Positions 5,144-13,741 of a DNA stretch of 14,486 bases are shown one piece after another. Source of the stretch: Candidatus Cloacimonadota bacterium (GTDB lineage Bacteria > Cloacimonadota > Cloacimonadia > Cloacimonadales > Cloacimonadaceae); assembly GCA_017996595.1 (NCBI GenBank), contig JAGOGT010000003.1, forward strand, positions 1 to 14,486, written 5' to 3'. Position 1 is the stretch's first letter. Every line of letters starts with the position of its first letter. A program made the position numbers and the translations under genes. The notes under the pieces were generated by a model, which had not been told where the DNA came from, did no database searches, and was given only the letters and a program-made list of their open reading frames with translations.

Positions 5144-8100
5144 TTAGCGGATGATCGCCAGCTTGCCCCGTTTTAGCTCGCTACCCATCTTTACCACATA
5201 GAAATAGACTCCGGAAGATACGGCAATGCCATCGTTATTCTTCAGATTCCAGATATAGGTAAGGTTGTTGATATTGGGATCGAAGGGGCCGATTGGGGAT
5301 TGGAAAACCAGATCGCCGACGCTGTTATAGATGGCAATATCGCCTTTTTTATGGGGAGGAAAGTGGATGAAGCGCGCTTCGGGATAATGCTTGGGGGTTA
5401 CGGGATTGGGAAAAACAGTGAGCTTATCCAGATCGCGGATATCGGTAAGCGAAAAACGGGCGATATTGAATTGAGGCGAAACAAGGTTACCTGCCAGATC
5501 GGTGAGATTTCTGGTTTCTACGAAATAGGCCTGATTGGAGAATTTTAGCGGTTCGGCAAAGCCCAGGGTGATGGTGTCTGTGCTCAAAGCTGCCGAAACG
5601 ATGCGGTTATCGGCGTCGTTCTGATTGGGCGTGAATACAAAATTCGGCAGGTAATTCACGGGTTCCGGGCTAAGCTCTTCGCTATATTTGATGCTGATCT
5701 CCTGATGGGAAGGCAGCACGCTAACGCTGATAATCTGCGGAGCTTCGGTATCCGAGAGATAGGGGAAGGTGGCAGTTTCGGAGGCAAGGGGAACTCCCGT
5801 AGCGCCGGTGAGATTGTGCATCTGCAGGGTAAAAAGGGAATCGATGGCCGGAAGCGGATTGCGAAAACGAAGCTGGATGCCACGGTGGTTATTGAGGTTA
5901 TTGGCGGTGATGGGATTACCGAGGCCATTGCTGAGGGAATATAGATTGGAATTTACGAATTCCACGGGCATGGTTTGCGAAAAGAGGATGCGCACTTCGT
6001 TGGCAGTAACCATCCCGATGCTTTCCACATAGGGCTGGGGCATGGGAATGGCAGTTTTCCAAACGCTTAGCACGCTTTCCTGGGGACTATAGGCCGGATT
6101 GAGAGCGGCCACGGCATAGCCATACTCGGCGCCTTGGGTTAAGCCGCTATGCACATAGGAGGTAGCACTTAGATCCAGATAGCTGATCACCTCGTTTTCG
6201 TCCCGCATATAGAGACGGTACAGGGGTGCTCCGGAGGCAATCCAGGTGATTCGTACGCTGCTTTCATCCAGGGGACTGGCTAGAAGATTGGCTGGAGTGG
6301 GAGGACCGGTGAAAGGCTCCTGGGGGCTCCATTGTACGGCGCGGCTGCTATCTGCCTCGGCAGCTACATTGGCGATTATCCTGGTGATGCCGTCGCTATC
6401 TTCCCAGGTGGTGATCTGATAGTTTCTGGCGCTATCGCCATGGAAGGTGGGCACAAACTGGCCATTCTGGTATTTCATCACATAGAGGTTTGGAGCGATG
6501 GCCAGCACGATCTCATCTTTGCCGTCGTTGTCCAGATCGGCGGCAGTGATGGAATTCTGGGAGGAAATCTCATTGAACATGATCGATCCCATGCTGGAGT
6601 AAGAATCATTATCGGCACGGGTGAAGCCCTGGAAGTACCAGAAATTGAGGTTGGGATTGGAGATGCTGGTATTGTAGCCGCCCACGATGAAATCCTTGGT
6701 GCCATTGCCGTCAAAATCCCCCGAAGCCAGCGAATAGGTATTGGCGATGGGAAGGCGGGTATGCCATCTGAGTTCATGGCTGGATGCATTCAAAATCTCA
6801 TATATCAATACGTCGCCATCGGTATCGGCACAGAGGATATCCTGAAAGTTATCACCATCCAGATTGTCCACGATGATGGTGGGGACAAAATTATTGCGCA
6901 CATCGGTTTGGGTAGGATTGGTAAGCGTATTGCGAGCGGTAAGCACACCGTTGGAATTGCGTTTGTAGGATTGAATCACATGCTCAGCAGGCAGATTTTT
7001 CACTACCAGGATCTCGCATATACCGTCATCGTCATAGTCGTTCAAAACGCCGCCGGCAATGCTGGTATCCGTCCAGATGGCCAGATCGGGATCGGGGTAA
7101 GCATCGTCGGTAGGAGTTTCCCAGAGAAAAGCGGTGTCGCCTCTGATGAGGAGCAGTTCTTTGCCTCCAATAGTATTGGTATTGCCGATATCCAGAGGCC
7201 AGAAGGCGTCATTGTAGGAAAACTTCTCGATGTGGCCATTGGCATGGGGCTCGTAAATCTTCACGGTGCCATAGCCGCTATTGGGTAAATCCATGGCGAT
7301 ATAATCCGCAATGCCATTATTATCAAAATCAAAGCGTTGATGAAGCGGACGACGGGGACTGCCCAGCTCCTGCTTTTCAAAGCCGTGATTGGACACTACT
7401 CCGTATGATACACTAAGGAAATTTGGATACTGAGTGGATGTGTAGCTTAACCCGGCGGAATTGCGAACCTGAAAGCTGACGCTAACCGGTCCTTCCGGCA
7501 ACGTGGGAGGGAGAGCCCAGATTTGCACACTGTCGATTACGGCAGAATAGACAGTGTGGGGATTTCCGGATGAATCGCTGAGCAGTAATTCGCCCCGCAC
7601 GCTCTCATTAAAGCCCGCGGATACATAGTAACGCAGGTTGGGCCCATCATAGCGGCTGAAATGCTCCATGCTGTTGGGTATCAAAGTGGGGGCGCTGCGA
7701 TCCAGGATTACCATCCGGTAGTAGTTATACTTCATTACGTTATATTGGTTTTTTTCGTATTGCACCCGGATCAGATAGGTGCCCTCAGGAAAACTGGAAG
7801 GGATGTAGAATTCTGCCAGAAGCCCGTCATGCACAGGTTCCGTGTAAAAATGGGGCTGGCTGGTATGATTGCTAACGTCGAACCAACCCACCACGTTGGG
7901 ATCGCTGAGATTGGCAAAACACACCGAGTAGCGGAAAAAATCATCGCCATAAACAGAGCCCATGATCGGAACGGTGCCACTGATGCCCAATTGATCGGGG
8001 GGACTGGTGATCACCACATAGGGCGGATTGGCGGTTTCCAGCAAGTTTTTGGCGTTCAAAAGCCCATGCCCGGTGCGATTGTCATAGCCTTGGGGAGCAA

Positions 8101-9313
8101 GGTCTTCGGCGGAATTACAGAGCCAGGAACGCACTTCCTGGGGGCTGAGATCCGGATGCAAAGATAATAGCAGCGCTGCCGCTCCGGCCACATAAGGAGA
8201 GCTCATGGAGGTTCCGTCCTGCAGGTAATACTGCTCTCCGGCATCAAGCTTGTAGGTGGAAAGCACTCTTTCGCCCACGGCAACGATGTCCAGATCGGGG
8301 CCAAAGCTGGAAAATCCGGAAAGTGCCTTGCCTTTGGTAACCGAACCTACCGAGATAACACAGGAGAGCTTGGCAGGATAGCTAAGATCGGCTCCGGGCG
8401 TATTACCCGCGGAGGAAACCAGCACTACTCCTTTGGCAAAGGCATATTCGCAGGCATCGGCGATAATGGCGGCATAGTTTACGTCGCCCCAGCTCATGTT
8501 TATCACTTTGCAGCCGTTATCCGCGGCATAGATGATCGCGGCCGCAGCATCATCATCCTGCAGGTAACCCTGGCCACCGGTAGTGCGAAATCCTGCTCTG
8601 AGCGGCATAATGGTAACGTTCCAGCACACTCCGGCCACGCCAATGCCATTGTTTCCCACGGCGCCGATAATGCCGGAAACGTGGGTACCATGGAAGTTTT
8701 CATCCTCCACGTCGTTATCCTGGTCATAGTAATCGCCCAGAGCAGATTCTGCCATCTCCGGAGCGTCGGCAAAGTCCCAGCCCTTAACGTCATCAATATA
8801 GCCATTATTATCGTTATCAATACCGTCATTGGGGATTTCCAGGGGATTAGTCCAGATATTGGCAGCCAGATCGGGGTGGTTGACAAGGACACCGGAATCG
8901 ATTACGCCTACCTTGATCAGCTTGCTGCCGGTGCTGTAGTTCCAGGCTTCTTCCACCTGGCTAACATAGTGTAGCTGCTGATTATAAAGCGCGTCGTTGG
9001 GATAAAGATGCAGCGGACGCAGATAGTTCGGCTGCACATAGGTAATCCCCGGAAAAGAGGCATCGGCAAGGCTTTGCTCTGCAGGCATGATCTCCAGATT
9101 GGCAAGATAATATTGGCTGCCAGGCATGCCTTTGATGGGCTTGATGCTCTTCACACCTTGTGAAGCCAGGAAGCTATCGAAGGCGCTGAGCCCCGTTTTG
9201 CTTCCCTTGATATCCATCGGGGCTGAGGTTTTGAAAATCACCTGTCCGGGGGTATGAAGCGCCCACACCGTGCTGCAAGAGATGAGCAGCAACAAAAGTA
9301 TTACTCTATGCAA
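5144..9313 (-). CDS. Secreted multidomain subtilisin-family (S8) peptidase with FG-GAP repeats and T9SS sorting domain
   Basis: About 1389 residues with a complete Asp-His-Ser triad: Asp139 in GVIDSGV, His208 in HGTHVSG, Ser369 in GTSMSSP, plus oxyanion Asn304 in SSAGN. Order: signal peptide; propeptide-like segment (about 20-105); catalytic domain (about 106-430) with an Asp-rich calcium-type insertion NDGIDNDNNGYIDD (about 162-175); beta-rich linker; five FG-GAP/VCBS-like loops near 662, 759, 818, 866 and 926; fibronectin type III (about 1002-1085); two SbsA/Ig-like domains (about 1090-1290); sorting domain from VFPNP (about 1300) to the end. The start is a TTG. The TTG at 9319 leaves only two bases after AGGA, whereas the TTG two codons on gives 8, so I chose 9313. 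LISC (8-11) resembles a lipobox, but VWA-LH would suit ordinary signal peptidase. It lies 19 bases after the PorV-like gene. It probably digests external protein or matures cargo. Confidence 0.9.
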   Translation of the reverse strand: MHRVILLLLLISCSTVWALHTPGQVIFKTSAPMDIKGSKTGLSAFDSFLASQGVKSIKPIKGMPGSQYYLANLEIMPAEQSLADASFPGITYVQPNYLRPLHLYPNDALYNQQLHYVSQVEEAWNYSTGSKLIKVGVIDSGVLVNHPDLAANIWTNPLEIPNDGIDNDNNGYIDDVKGWDFADAPEMAESALGDYYDQDNDVEDENFHGTHVSGIIGAVGNNGIGVAGVCWNVTIMPLRAGFRTTGGQGYLQDDDAAAAIIYAADNGCKVINMSWGDVNYAAIIADACEYAFAKGVVLVSSAGNTPGADLSYPAKLSCVISVGSVTKGKALSGFSSFGPDLDIVAVGERVLSTYKLDAGEQYYLQDGTSMSSPYVAGAAALLLSLHPDLSPQEVRSWLCNSAEDLAPQGYDNRTGHGLLNAKNLLETANPPYVVITSPPDQLGISGTVPIMGSVYGDDFFRYSVCFANLSDPNVVGWFDVSNHTSQPHFYTEPVHDGLLAEFYIPSSFPEGTYLIRVQYEKNQYNVMKYNYYRMVILDRSAPTLIPNSMEHFSRYDGPNLRYYVSAGFNESVRGELLLSDSSGNPHTVYSAVIDSVQIWALPPTLPEGPVSVSFQVRNSAGLSYTSTQYPNFLSVSYGVVSNHGFEKQELGSPRRPLHQRFDFDNNGIADYIAMDLPNSGYGTVKIYEPHANGHIEKFSYNDAFWPLDIGNTNTIGGKELLLIRGDTAFLWETPTDDAYPDPDLAIWTDTSIAGGVLNDYDDDGICEILVVKNLPAEHVIQSYKRNSNGVLTARNTLTNPTQTDVRNNFVPTIIVDNLDGDNFQDILCADTDGDVLIYEILNASSHELRWHTRLPIANTYSLASGDFDGNGTKDFIVGGYNTSISNPNLNFWYFQGFTRADNDSYSSMGSIMFNEISSQNSITAADLDNDGKDEIVLAIAPNLYVMKYQNGQFVPTFHGDSARNYQITTWEDSDGITRIIANVAAEADSSRAVQWSPQEPFTGPPTPANLLASPLDESSVRITWIASGAPLYRLYMRDENEVISYLDLSATSYVHSGLTQGAEYGYAVAALNPAYSPQESVLSVWKTAIPMPQPYVESIGMVTANEVRILFSQTMPVEFVNSNLYSLSNGLGNPITANNLNNHRGIQLRFRNPLPAIDSLFTLQMHNLTGATGVPLASETATFPYLSDTEAPQIISVSVLPSHQEISIKYSEELSPEPVNYLPNFVFTPNQNDADNRIVSAALSTDTITLGFAEPLKFSNQAYFVETRNLTDLAGNLVSPQFNIARFSLTDIRDLDKLTVFPNPVTPKHYPEARFIHFPPHKKGDIAIYNSVGDLVFQSPIGPFDPNINNLTYIWNLKNNDGIAVSSGVYFYVVKMGSELKRGKLAIIR

Positions 9314-9332
9314 TCTCAAGATCCTTTTTTGA

Positions 9333-10241
9333 TTAGAATTGGTAGGAAAGCCCGAAGCTATGGACGTCGTTCAGGCCGCTGTCAAAAGCGCCAAAGCCAT
9401 AATCCACGCTAAATCTTTTGTAGGCAATGCCGAATCCTGCAGCGAAGGTTTCGGCAGCGTAATTCAGCTTGTAAGCGCCACGCAATCTCAGGATATCCAG
9501 CAATTCCAGCTCGCTGTAGATGCTGCCCTTGATATCCTCGTCCATGCCCTTGATGCCGTTCAGCCCAAGGCTAAGCTTTTGCTCGCCCAAGGCAAAGCCC
9601 TTGGTGAAATCTGCCCGCATGGAGGTGGGGAAACGAACCTTTTCCTGATTGGTGTAAGTGGCATTACCGATATTGCGAATCGAAGCAGAAAGCTTGCTGT
9701 CCTTCAGCGGAGGGATGATGCTGAACCCAAAATCAGCATAGAGACCCAGGCTGGTGGCGGTATCCAACTTTTGATACAGGGTGCCCAAATTCATGCCCAC
9801 ATAGGTGCTGGGGCCGATCCGATAGGCGTAATTTGCCACCACGCTAAGATCCACGGGATTATAATAGCCGATCAGGAAACCCGTGTCATCACGATTTTCC
9901 ACATCGCCATAGTCCAGATTGCGGATGGCGATGCCGAAGTGGCTGGAGCGCCTGGCATAGGAATAAGCAATGGTATTGGCCTGGGTATCGGCCAGCCAGG
10001 GGCTCATCGAAACTCCCAGAATCCGCTGATTGGCTTCACAGGCTGCGGCAGGATGCTCGAGGTAGGCAAAGGGATTAGCCTCGCTGTGAATTCCTCCTCC
10101 GCCCAGCGCGATGCTGATGGGCCCGGGAGGAACATTCAGAAATTTATAGCCATAATTCCCTGCTCCGGGGTGCAGATCTGTTCCGGCAAACAGGATTCCT
10201 GCTGCTGTCAGGATACATAAGAGTAAAAGTGTATGTTTCAT
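9333..10241 (-). CDS. PorV/PorQ-family outer-membrane beta-barrel protein
   Basis: 302 residues from the chosen start. Residues 1-19 form a signal peptide (MKHTLLLLCILTAAGILFA, then GTD). The mature start, AGNYGYKFLNVPPGPISIAL followed by a Gly-rich GGGGIHSEANPF, matches the opening of the PorV/PorQ (UPF0164-type) barrels: a short N-terminal segment, then a small-residue strand and the NPA-like region. The remainder alternates aromatic/polar strands and ends in SYQF, the C-terminal aromatic expected of a BAM-inserted barrel. In T9SS, PorV binds sorting domains of cargo after export and passes them to the attachment machinery; PorQ is a related barrel. A TTG lies upstream at 10262, but the ATG at 10241-10239 is preferred because GGAG sits five bases before it, just after the M6 stop. 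Lying between two genes with sorting domains strongly suggests cargo handling, although which paralogue it is cannot be settled here. Confidence 0.82.
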   Translation of the reverse strand: MKHTLLLLCILTAAGILFAGTDLHPGAGNYGYKFLNVPPGPISIALGGGGIHSEANPFAYLEHPAAACEANQRILGVSMSPWLADTQANTIAYSYARRSSHFGIAIRNLDYGDVENRDDTGFLIGYYNPVDLSVVANYAYRIGPSTYVGMNLGTLYQKLDTATSLGLYADFGFSIIPPLKDSKLSASIRNIGNATYTNQEKVRFPTSMRADFTKGFALGEQKLSLGLNGIKGMDEDIKGSIYSELELLDILRLRGAYKLNYAAETFAAGFGIAYKRFSVDYGFGAFDSGLNDVHSFGLSYQF

Positions 10242-10251
10242 TATCGCTCCA

Positions 10252-13200
10252 TTACTTTTCAACGGCGAATTTGATTTTCTTTCTATAACCCGGTGCGTCG
10301 ATCACCGCAATATACACCCCGCTGCTCAGTTCGGAAACGGGGATATCAAAAATCTCGAGATTCTTCAGGTAGGCCCGGGCAGTTTCTTTCTCCCGGTAAA
10401 CCAGAACTCCTTCGATATCAAAAATGCTAAGCTCTACTTCCATGTCTTTGGTAGGCATCAGATTCAGGAAAATCCGCTGCGCATACATGGGCTTCAAGGG
10501 ATTGGGATACAGATAGATTTGTCCGGGAACGATGGGATCGCTGCTCTGATACTGGTTTGGCAGTATTCCCGGATCGATGGAAGCGGTTCTGGCCATGTTG
10601 GCATATTCAAAATTCCAGGCATAGGCGGGAGCGCTTTGCGGAGCAACAGGCAAGGGACTGCGGAAGATGCTGCCATTATCGGCTGCAGAACACAGATACC
10701 ATATACCGTCATCAGCCCTGGTAGTAAAAGGTAGATTGCAGCTTCTTTCGGCAAAGGCTTCCGGATAACCGCTCTTCATCCTGAAATCGTGTTCATACAC
10801 TCCAAGCTGATTCATGGCGAAACTGCCTGCCAGTTCCGGCTTACTGTCATTATCCAGATCGATGGCGATCAGCCCCGAAGCCACGCCTTCCCCGTTTTTG
10901 GGATAAAAGCTACTGTCGGGATTCATGCGGCTGCCCTGGTAATCCACCACGGCAAAGCCTCTTTCGCCCCCGATGAGGATATCCAGAGAACCGTTTCCAT
11001 CCACATCCGCCAGGCTGAGAGGGGCAATGGTGCTGCCCTCTGCAGAGGTAACCAGATCATGAATATAGGGAAATCCCGGAGCAATTTGAAGATCATGGTT
11101 AAGAAGATATATGCTGTTCGGACACTGCACGATGAGATTGCCTTCGCTGTTTCCGGGAATCATGGGAGCCATAAAGATGCCCACGATCACAGAATCGGCT
11201 GGAACCGGCAAAGCTGTGGATACGGGAGCCAGCATGGTTAGATCCACCTGGGTAAGCCAATATCCTGAAGTGGGATCATTCTGCACCAGCGCCAGTTGAT
11301 CCCGGAATTTCACCAGATTGCCGGTGATGGGATTTCCGAAGCTGAGCTTTTCGGTGGCCAGGCCACTCGCTTTGTCATAAAACCACAGGCTGGAAGAGCT
11401 GTAATGAGTGTCCGTGGCATTGGTCAGATTATTCATCGGCAGCACCAGTTCAGTGCCCAGATCAACAGGGTGGCTGGCCCAATTTGCCAGGAGCCTGGTG
11501 AAAACATAGCGGCGGTTCGTATTGGCAAGCATATACATGCGGCTGAGGTGTTCCTGCTGCATGGGCAGATAGAGTGCTTCGCCATCCCAGGTATAGGTGG
11601 CAGCCAAAGGCATGCGGGCCATGGGAAAATCATCCATCGGTACTTCGTTCTTCCACATATATAGGGTTCCATCCGGCATGGGATAGAATAGCTCATCCTG
11701 ATTATCGCCGTCAAAATCTATAGCTGCGGCATTGATCGGATTCCTGCCCCGGAAATCTGAACTTAGCCTCCAGCGGAAGCGCACCGAGAAGGTCATTTGC
11801 ACTCCGCTGGCAGAGATATCATGAATCTCCAGCGGCACTCCGCCATAATAGCTTTCCGAAGTGGGCAGAGACAGCAGATCATTATGATACAGATAACCAA
11901 AATAGCTATTATTACCTTCGCGGAAGCTATCAAAGGGGCTACCCCACTTATATGTATCATACATGGCCGTATCCAGATGCTGGATTCCGTCGGCTTCTTC
12001 GAGATCCACACCCTTGTGGTTGGCATCCCAATTCACCCAGTTATCATCAAAATTACTGCTGAAGTTTTCGGCAATGATGTTTTCATCGATATGCCAGATC
12101 AGCATTCCGGAACCATCCTGCAGCGTGGGGCCGGTGCTGGGGCCTCCCAGTCCGGGAAGAAAGAAATCCCACTCGCTGCCCGCATAGCGATTTTCCATGA
12201 AGTTAAAATAGGGCAGCAGCGGATAATTATCATAGTAATCCTGCTCGCCTTCGGGGAGGAGTTTGAAGCTGTAGCTGGGCTCGTTACTATAAGGATCCAG
12301 GCTGGCATCGGGATTTTGCTGCCGGTTTTCGATCAGGAAATACTCCGTGTCCGTAATTGGAACCTTATAGAGCCGAATGGCTTCGATGCTGTGATTTTGA
12401 AAATGATCCAGGGGATTGTAGAAACTATCGTGGGACAGCACTACTGGCATTTCCCAGCCCATCAAATAGCGGTTATAGGCACAAACCTGGGCGGGAACAT
12501 AGCCATTGCCGTTCCACACTCCGGTGCCCATCAGTCCCCAATTTCCGATACCCTGGCTGGCACCATTGCTGCTGTAGTTATCATAGAGAGTGGGCATGCC
12601 CAGCAGGTGGCCAAATTGATGCGCCAGAACCCCATAGATACTGAAAAGATAGGCCGGGGCATTTTCTTCCCCTTCGGCAGGGAAATAATCCTGATATTCA
12701 TCTTCGGGCACCACCACCACGTTCTTCAGGAAAGCTCCGTCGTTTGTAGGGTAGCCCGGATAGCTGTCATTATGCGGATCAAAAACCGCCTGCAGATTCT
12801 TGCGGGTGATAAAGGTGCTCCAGATATTGTCGGTACGAACTTCCTCCACATCGGATTCCTGTCCGGAACCCGCATGAAAAATGATAACGCCGCCATAGGC
12901 GCTGAAATCAATCTCAGAATCCATCTGGCTGAGGATATGGGGAAGCATGTATTCCAGATTGGCATCGATGGCTTCCGAAGTGTCCCCCCCGTAATAGCTC
13001 ATTGGTTCAGGCAGGGTAATCACCTGTGGCCACAGCGTGTAGCTAAGCTCATAGGCTCCGTGGCTGGCATCGAGGAAAAAATCGTGCAGATGAAACATCC
13101 AGCGTTCAAAGAAAGCCGTATCATGTGCCAGAAAATCGGGATAGGCAGCATTGCTGCGAAAGCTTTTATCGGCAAATTGCACGCGCAGGGCCAGGATATT

Positions 13201-13383
13201 ATTCGGCAGCAGCTTGGGATTTTCCATCTCTCCGGCGCGGATTTCACCTTCAATGCGCGTGGCTTGCCATGCCTTGGGAGGCGTGTCGTAAGTGGGAACC
13301 GGAGGGACCATGGCAAAAAGCACAGTTCCGGTTACAAACATGATGGCAGCCATTAACCACCGATTTGCTGAGAATGCGGGCAT
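10252..13383 (-). CDS. M6-family metallopeptidase homologue with Glu-to-Gln change in HExxH, FG-GAP repeats and T9SS sorting domain
   Basis: 1043 residues from the ATG at 13383, chosen over a start 29 codons upstream because AGGGGAG lies six bases before it and a signal peptide follows directly (cleavage near LFA at 22-24). The N-terminal half is immune inhibitor A/M6-like: LAHQFGHLLGMPTLYD (about 253-268), NWGLMGTGVW (281-290), GMLIWHID (426-433) and HKGVDLEEADG (456-466). The zinc motif reads H255-Q256-F-G-H259: both histidine ligands are present, but the general-base glutamate is glutamine (codon CAA at 12618-12616). FG-GAP/VCBS-like loops lie near 556 (DFDGDNQDEL), 793 (DVDGNGSLDIL) and 842 (DLDNDSKPEL). 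The sorting domain runs from LYPNP (about 958) to the basic tail RKKIKFAVEK. It opens the four-gene operon; the PorV-like gene starts 10 bases after its stop. It may be an inactive binding protein or carry a sequence error. Confidence 0.88.
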   Translation of the reverse strand: MPAFSANRWLMAAIMFVTGTVLFAMVPPVPTYDTPPKAWQATRIEGEIRAGEMENPKLLPNNILALRVQFADKSFRSNAAYPDFLAHDTAFFERWMFHLHDFFLDASHGAYELSYTLWPQVITLPEPMSYYGGDTSEAIDANLEYMLPHILSQMDSEIDFSAYGGVIIFHAGSGQESDVEEVRTDNIWSTFITRKNLQAVFDPHNDSYPGYPTNDGAFLKNVVVVPEDEYQDYFPAEGEENAPAYLFSIYGVLAHQFGHLLGMPTLYDNYSSNGASQGIGNWGLMGTGVWNGNGYVPAQVCAYNRYLMGWEMPVVLSHDSFYNPLDHFQNHSIEAIRLYKVPITDTEYFLIENRQQNPDASLDPYSNEPSYSFKLLPEGEQDYYDNYPLLPYFNFMENRYAGSEWDFFLPGLGGPSTGPTLQDGSGMLIWHIDENIIAENFSSNFDDNWVNWDANHKGVDLEEADGIQHLDTAMYDTYKWGSPFDSFREGNNSYFGYLYHNDLLSLPTSESYYGGVPLEIHDISASGVQMTFSVRFRWRLSSDFRGRNPINAAAIDFDGDNQDELFYPMPDGTLYMWKNEVPMDDFPMARMPLAATYTWDGEALYLPMQQEHLSRMYMLANTNRRYVFTRLLANWASHPVDLGTELVLPMNNLTNATDTHYSSSSLWFYDKASGLATEKLSFGNPITGNLVKFRDQLALVQNDPTSGYWLTQVDLTMLAPVSTALPVPADSVIVGIFMAPMIPGNSEGNLIVQCPNSIYLLNHDLQIAPGFPYIHDLVTSAEGSTIAPLSLADVDGNGSLDILIGGERGFAVVDYQGSRMNPDSSFYPKNGEGVASGLIAIDLDNDSKPELAGSFAMNQLGVYEHDFRMKSGYPEAFAERSCNLPFTTRADDGIWYLCSAADNGSIFRSPLPVAPQSAPAYAWNFEYANMARTASIDPGILPNQYQSSDPIVPGQIYLYPNPLKPMYAQRIFLNLMPTKDMEVELSIFDIEGVLVYREKETARAYLKNLEIFDIPVSELSSGVYIAVIDAPGYRKKIKFAVEK

Positions 13384-13451
13384 GATGTCTCCCCTGATCC
13401 TATTATTTTGCTTGGTTGCAAGACTCTGCAAACTTACTATTCCGTCAATAG
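13384..13451 (-). promoter_or_regulatory. Probable promoter region of the M6-PorV-S8-DUF5658 operon
   Basis: This is the only gap between the intrinsic terminator of the efp unit and the M6 start, so the operon promoter should lie here. Minus-strand TTGACG (13448-13443) is a candidate -35, only a few bases after the T-run of the terminator. No good -10 hexamer is spaced 16-18 bases away; AATAAT near the Shine-Dalgarno would leave almost no leader. Confidence 0.35.
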
Positions 13452-13490
13452 AAAAAACTCGCTTCAGCATTATGGTAATGCCAATGCGAG
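13452..13490 (-). terminator. Intrinsic terminator of the efp/zinc-ribbon unit
   Basis: On the minus strand CTCGC (13490-13486), a 4x4 internal loop, GCATTA-CCA-TAATGC (13481-13467), then GCGAG (13462-13458) and TTTTTT (13457-13452). It forms an 11-pair interrupted stem-loop with a six-T tail, about 30 bases after the stop of the small zinc-ribbon gene. It separates the efp unit from the peptidase operon. Confidence 0.8.
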
Positions 13491-13519
13491 TTCAATAAGC
13501 TTGAAGGGTTGATTATTAC

Positions 13520-13726
13520 TTATAAATTCTTCCCTGCCAGAATATCAGCTTCATTGCATTTGCAAATCTTGGCATATTCATTCAGGGGAGACCAGCCACC
13601 GCTTTTTTTCTTGTTCATGATCAGCTTAATACGCTTGATCTCGGTATTGCATACGGGGCACATCACTTTTCCCTCGTTAGAGGTTTCGTGAGCCAATTTG
13701 GCGGTAAAACTCTTTACTTTTCCCAT
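13520..13726 (-). CDS. Small zinc-ribbon-like protein of unknown function
   Basis: 68 residues, strongly basic, with CPVC at 23-26 and CKC at 55-57. These two cysteine knuckles, about 28 residues apart, could bind one zinc ion. The stretch between them, IKRIKLIMNKKKSGGWSPL, is basic and could contact nucleic acid. I do not recognise the family. The start ATG has GAGGA about five bases upstream and lies 15 bases after the efp stop, so the two are probably cotranscribed and end at the terminator at 13452-13490. The link to efp suggests a translation-associated or RNA-binding role, but this is inference from position and charge. A metal-free, disulfide-linked form cannot be excluded. Confidence 0.75.
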   Translation of the reverse strand: MGKVKSFTAKLAHETSNEGKVMCPVCNTEIKRIKLIMNKKKSGGWSPLNEYAKICKCNEADILAGKNL

Positions 13727-13741
13727 TTTATCCTCGTTTTC

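Noticed and set aside
6332..7288. 318-codon plus-strand open frame opposite the S8 peptidase
   Set aside because: It is the mirror of the Asp/Gly-rich FG-GAP region of the real gene. Low-complexity Ile/Gly/Val composition and no homology visible.
9339..10220. 293-codon plus-strand open frame opposite the PorV-like gene
   Set aside because: Complementary shadow. The minus frame has a signal peptide, barrel pattern and operon spacing; the plus frame has none of these.
11797..13356. 519-codon plus-strand open frame opposite the M6 gene
   Set aside because: It is antisense to a gene with clear M6, FG-GAP and sorting-domain content. Its translation is repetitive Ile/Gly/His-rich with no recognisable family, as expected from the complement of a GC-balanced coding frame.
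13384..13470. M6 gene starting 29 codons further upstream
   Set aside because: That start would lie within the terminator hairpin and has no ribosome binding site, whereas the ATG at 13383 has AGGGGAG at good spacing and is directly followed by a signal peptide.
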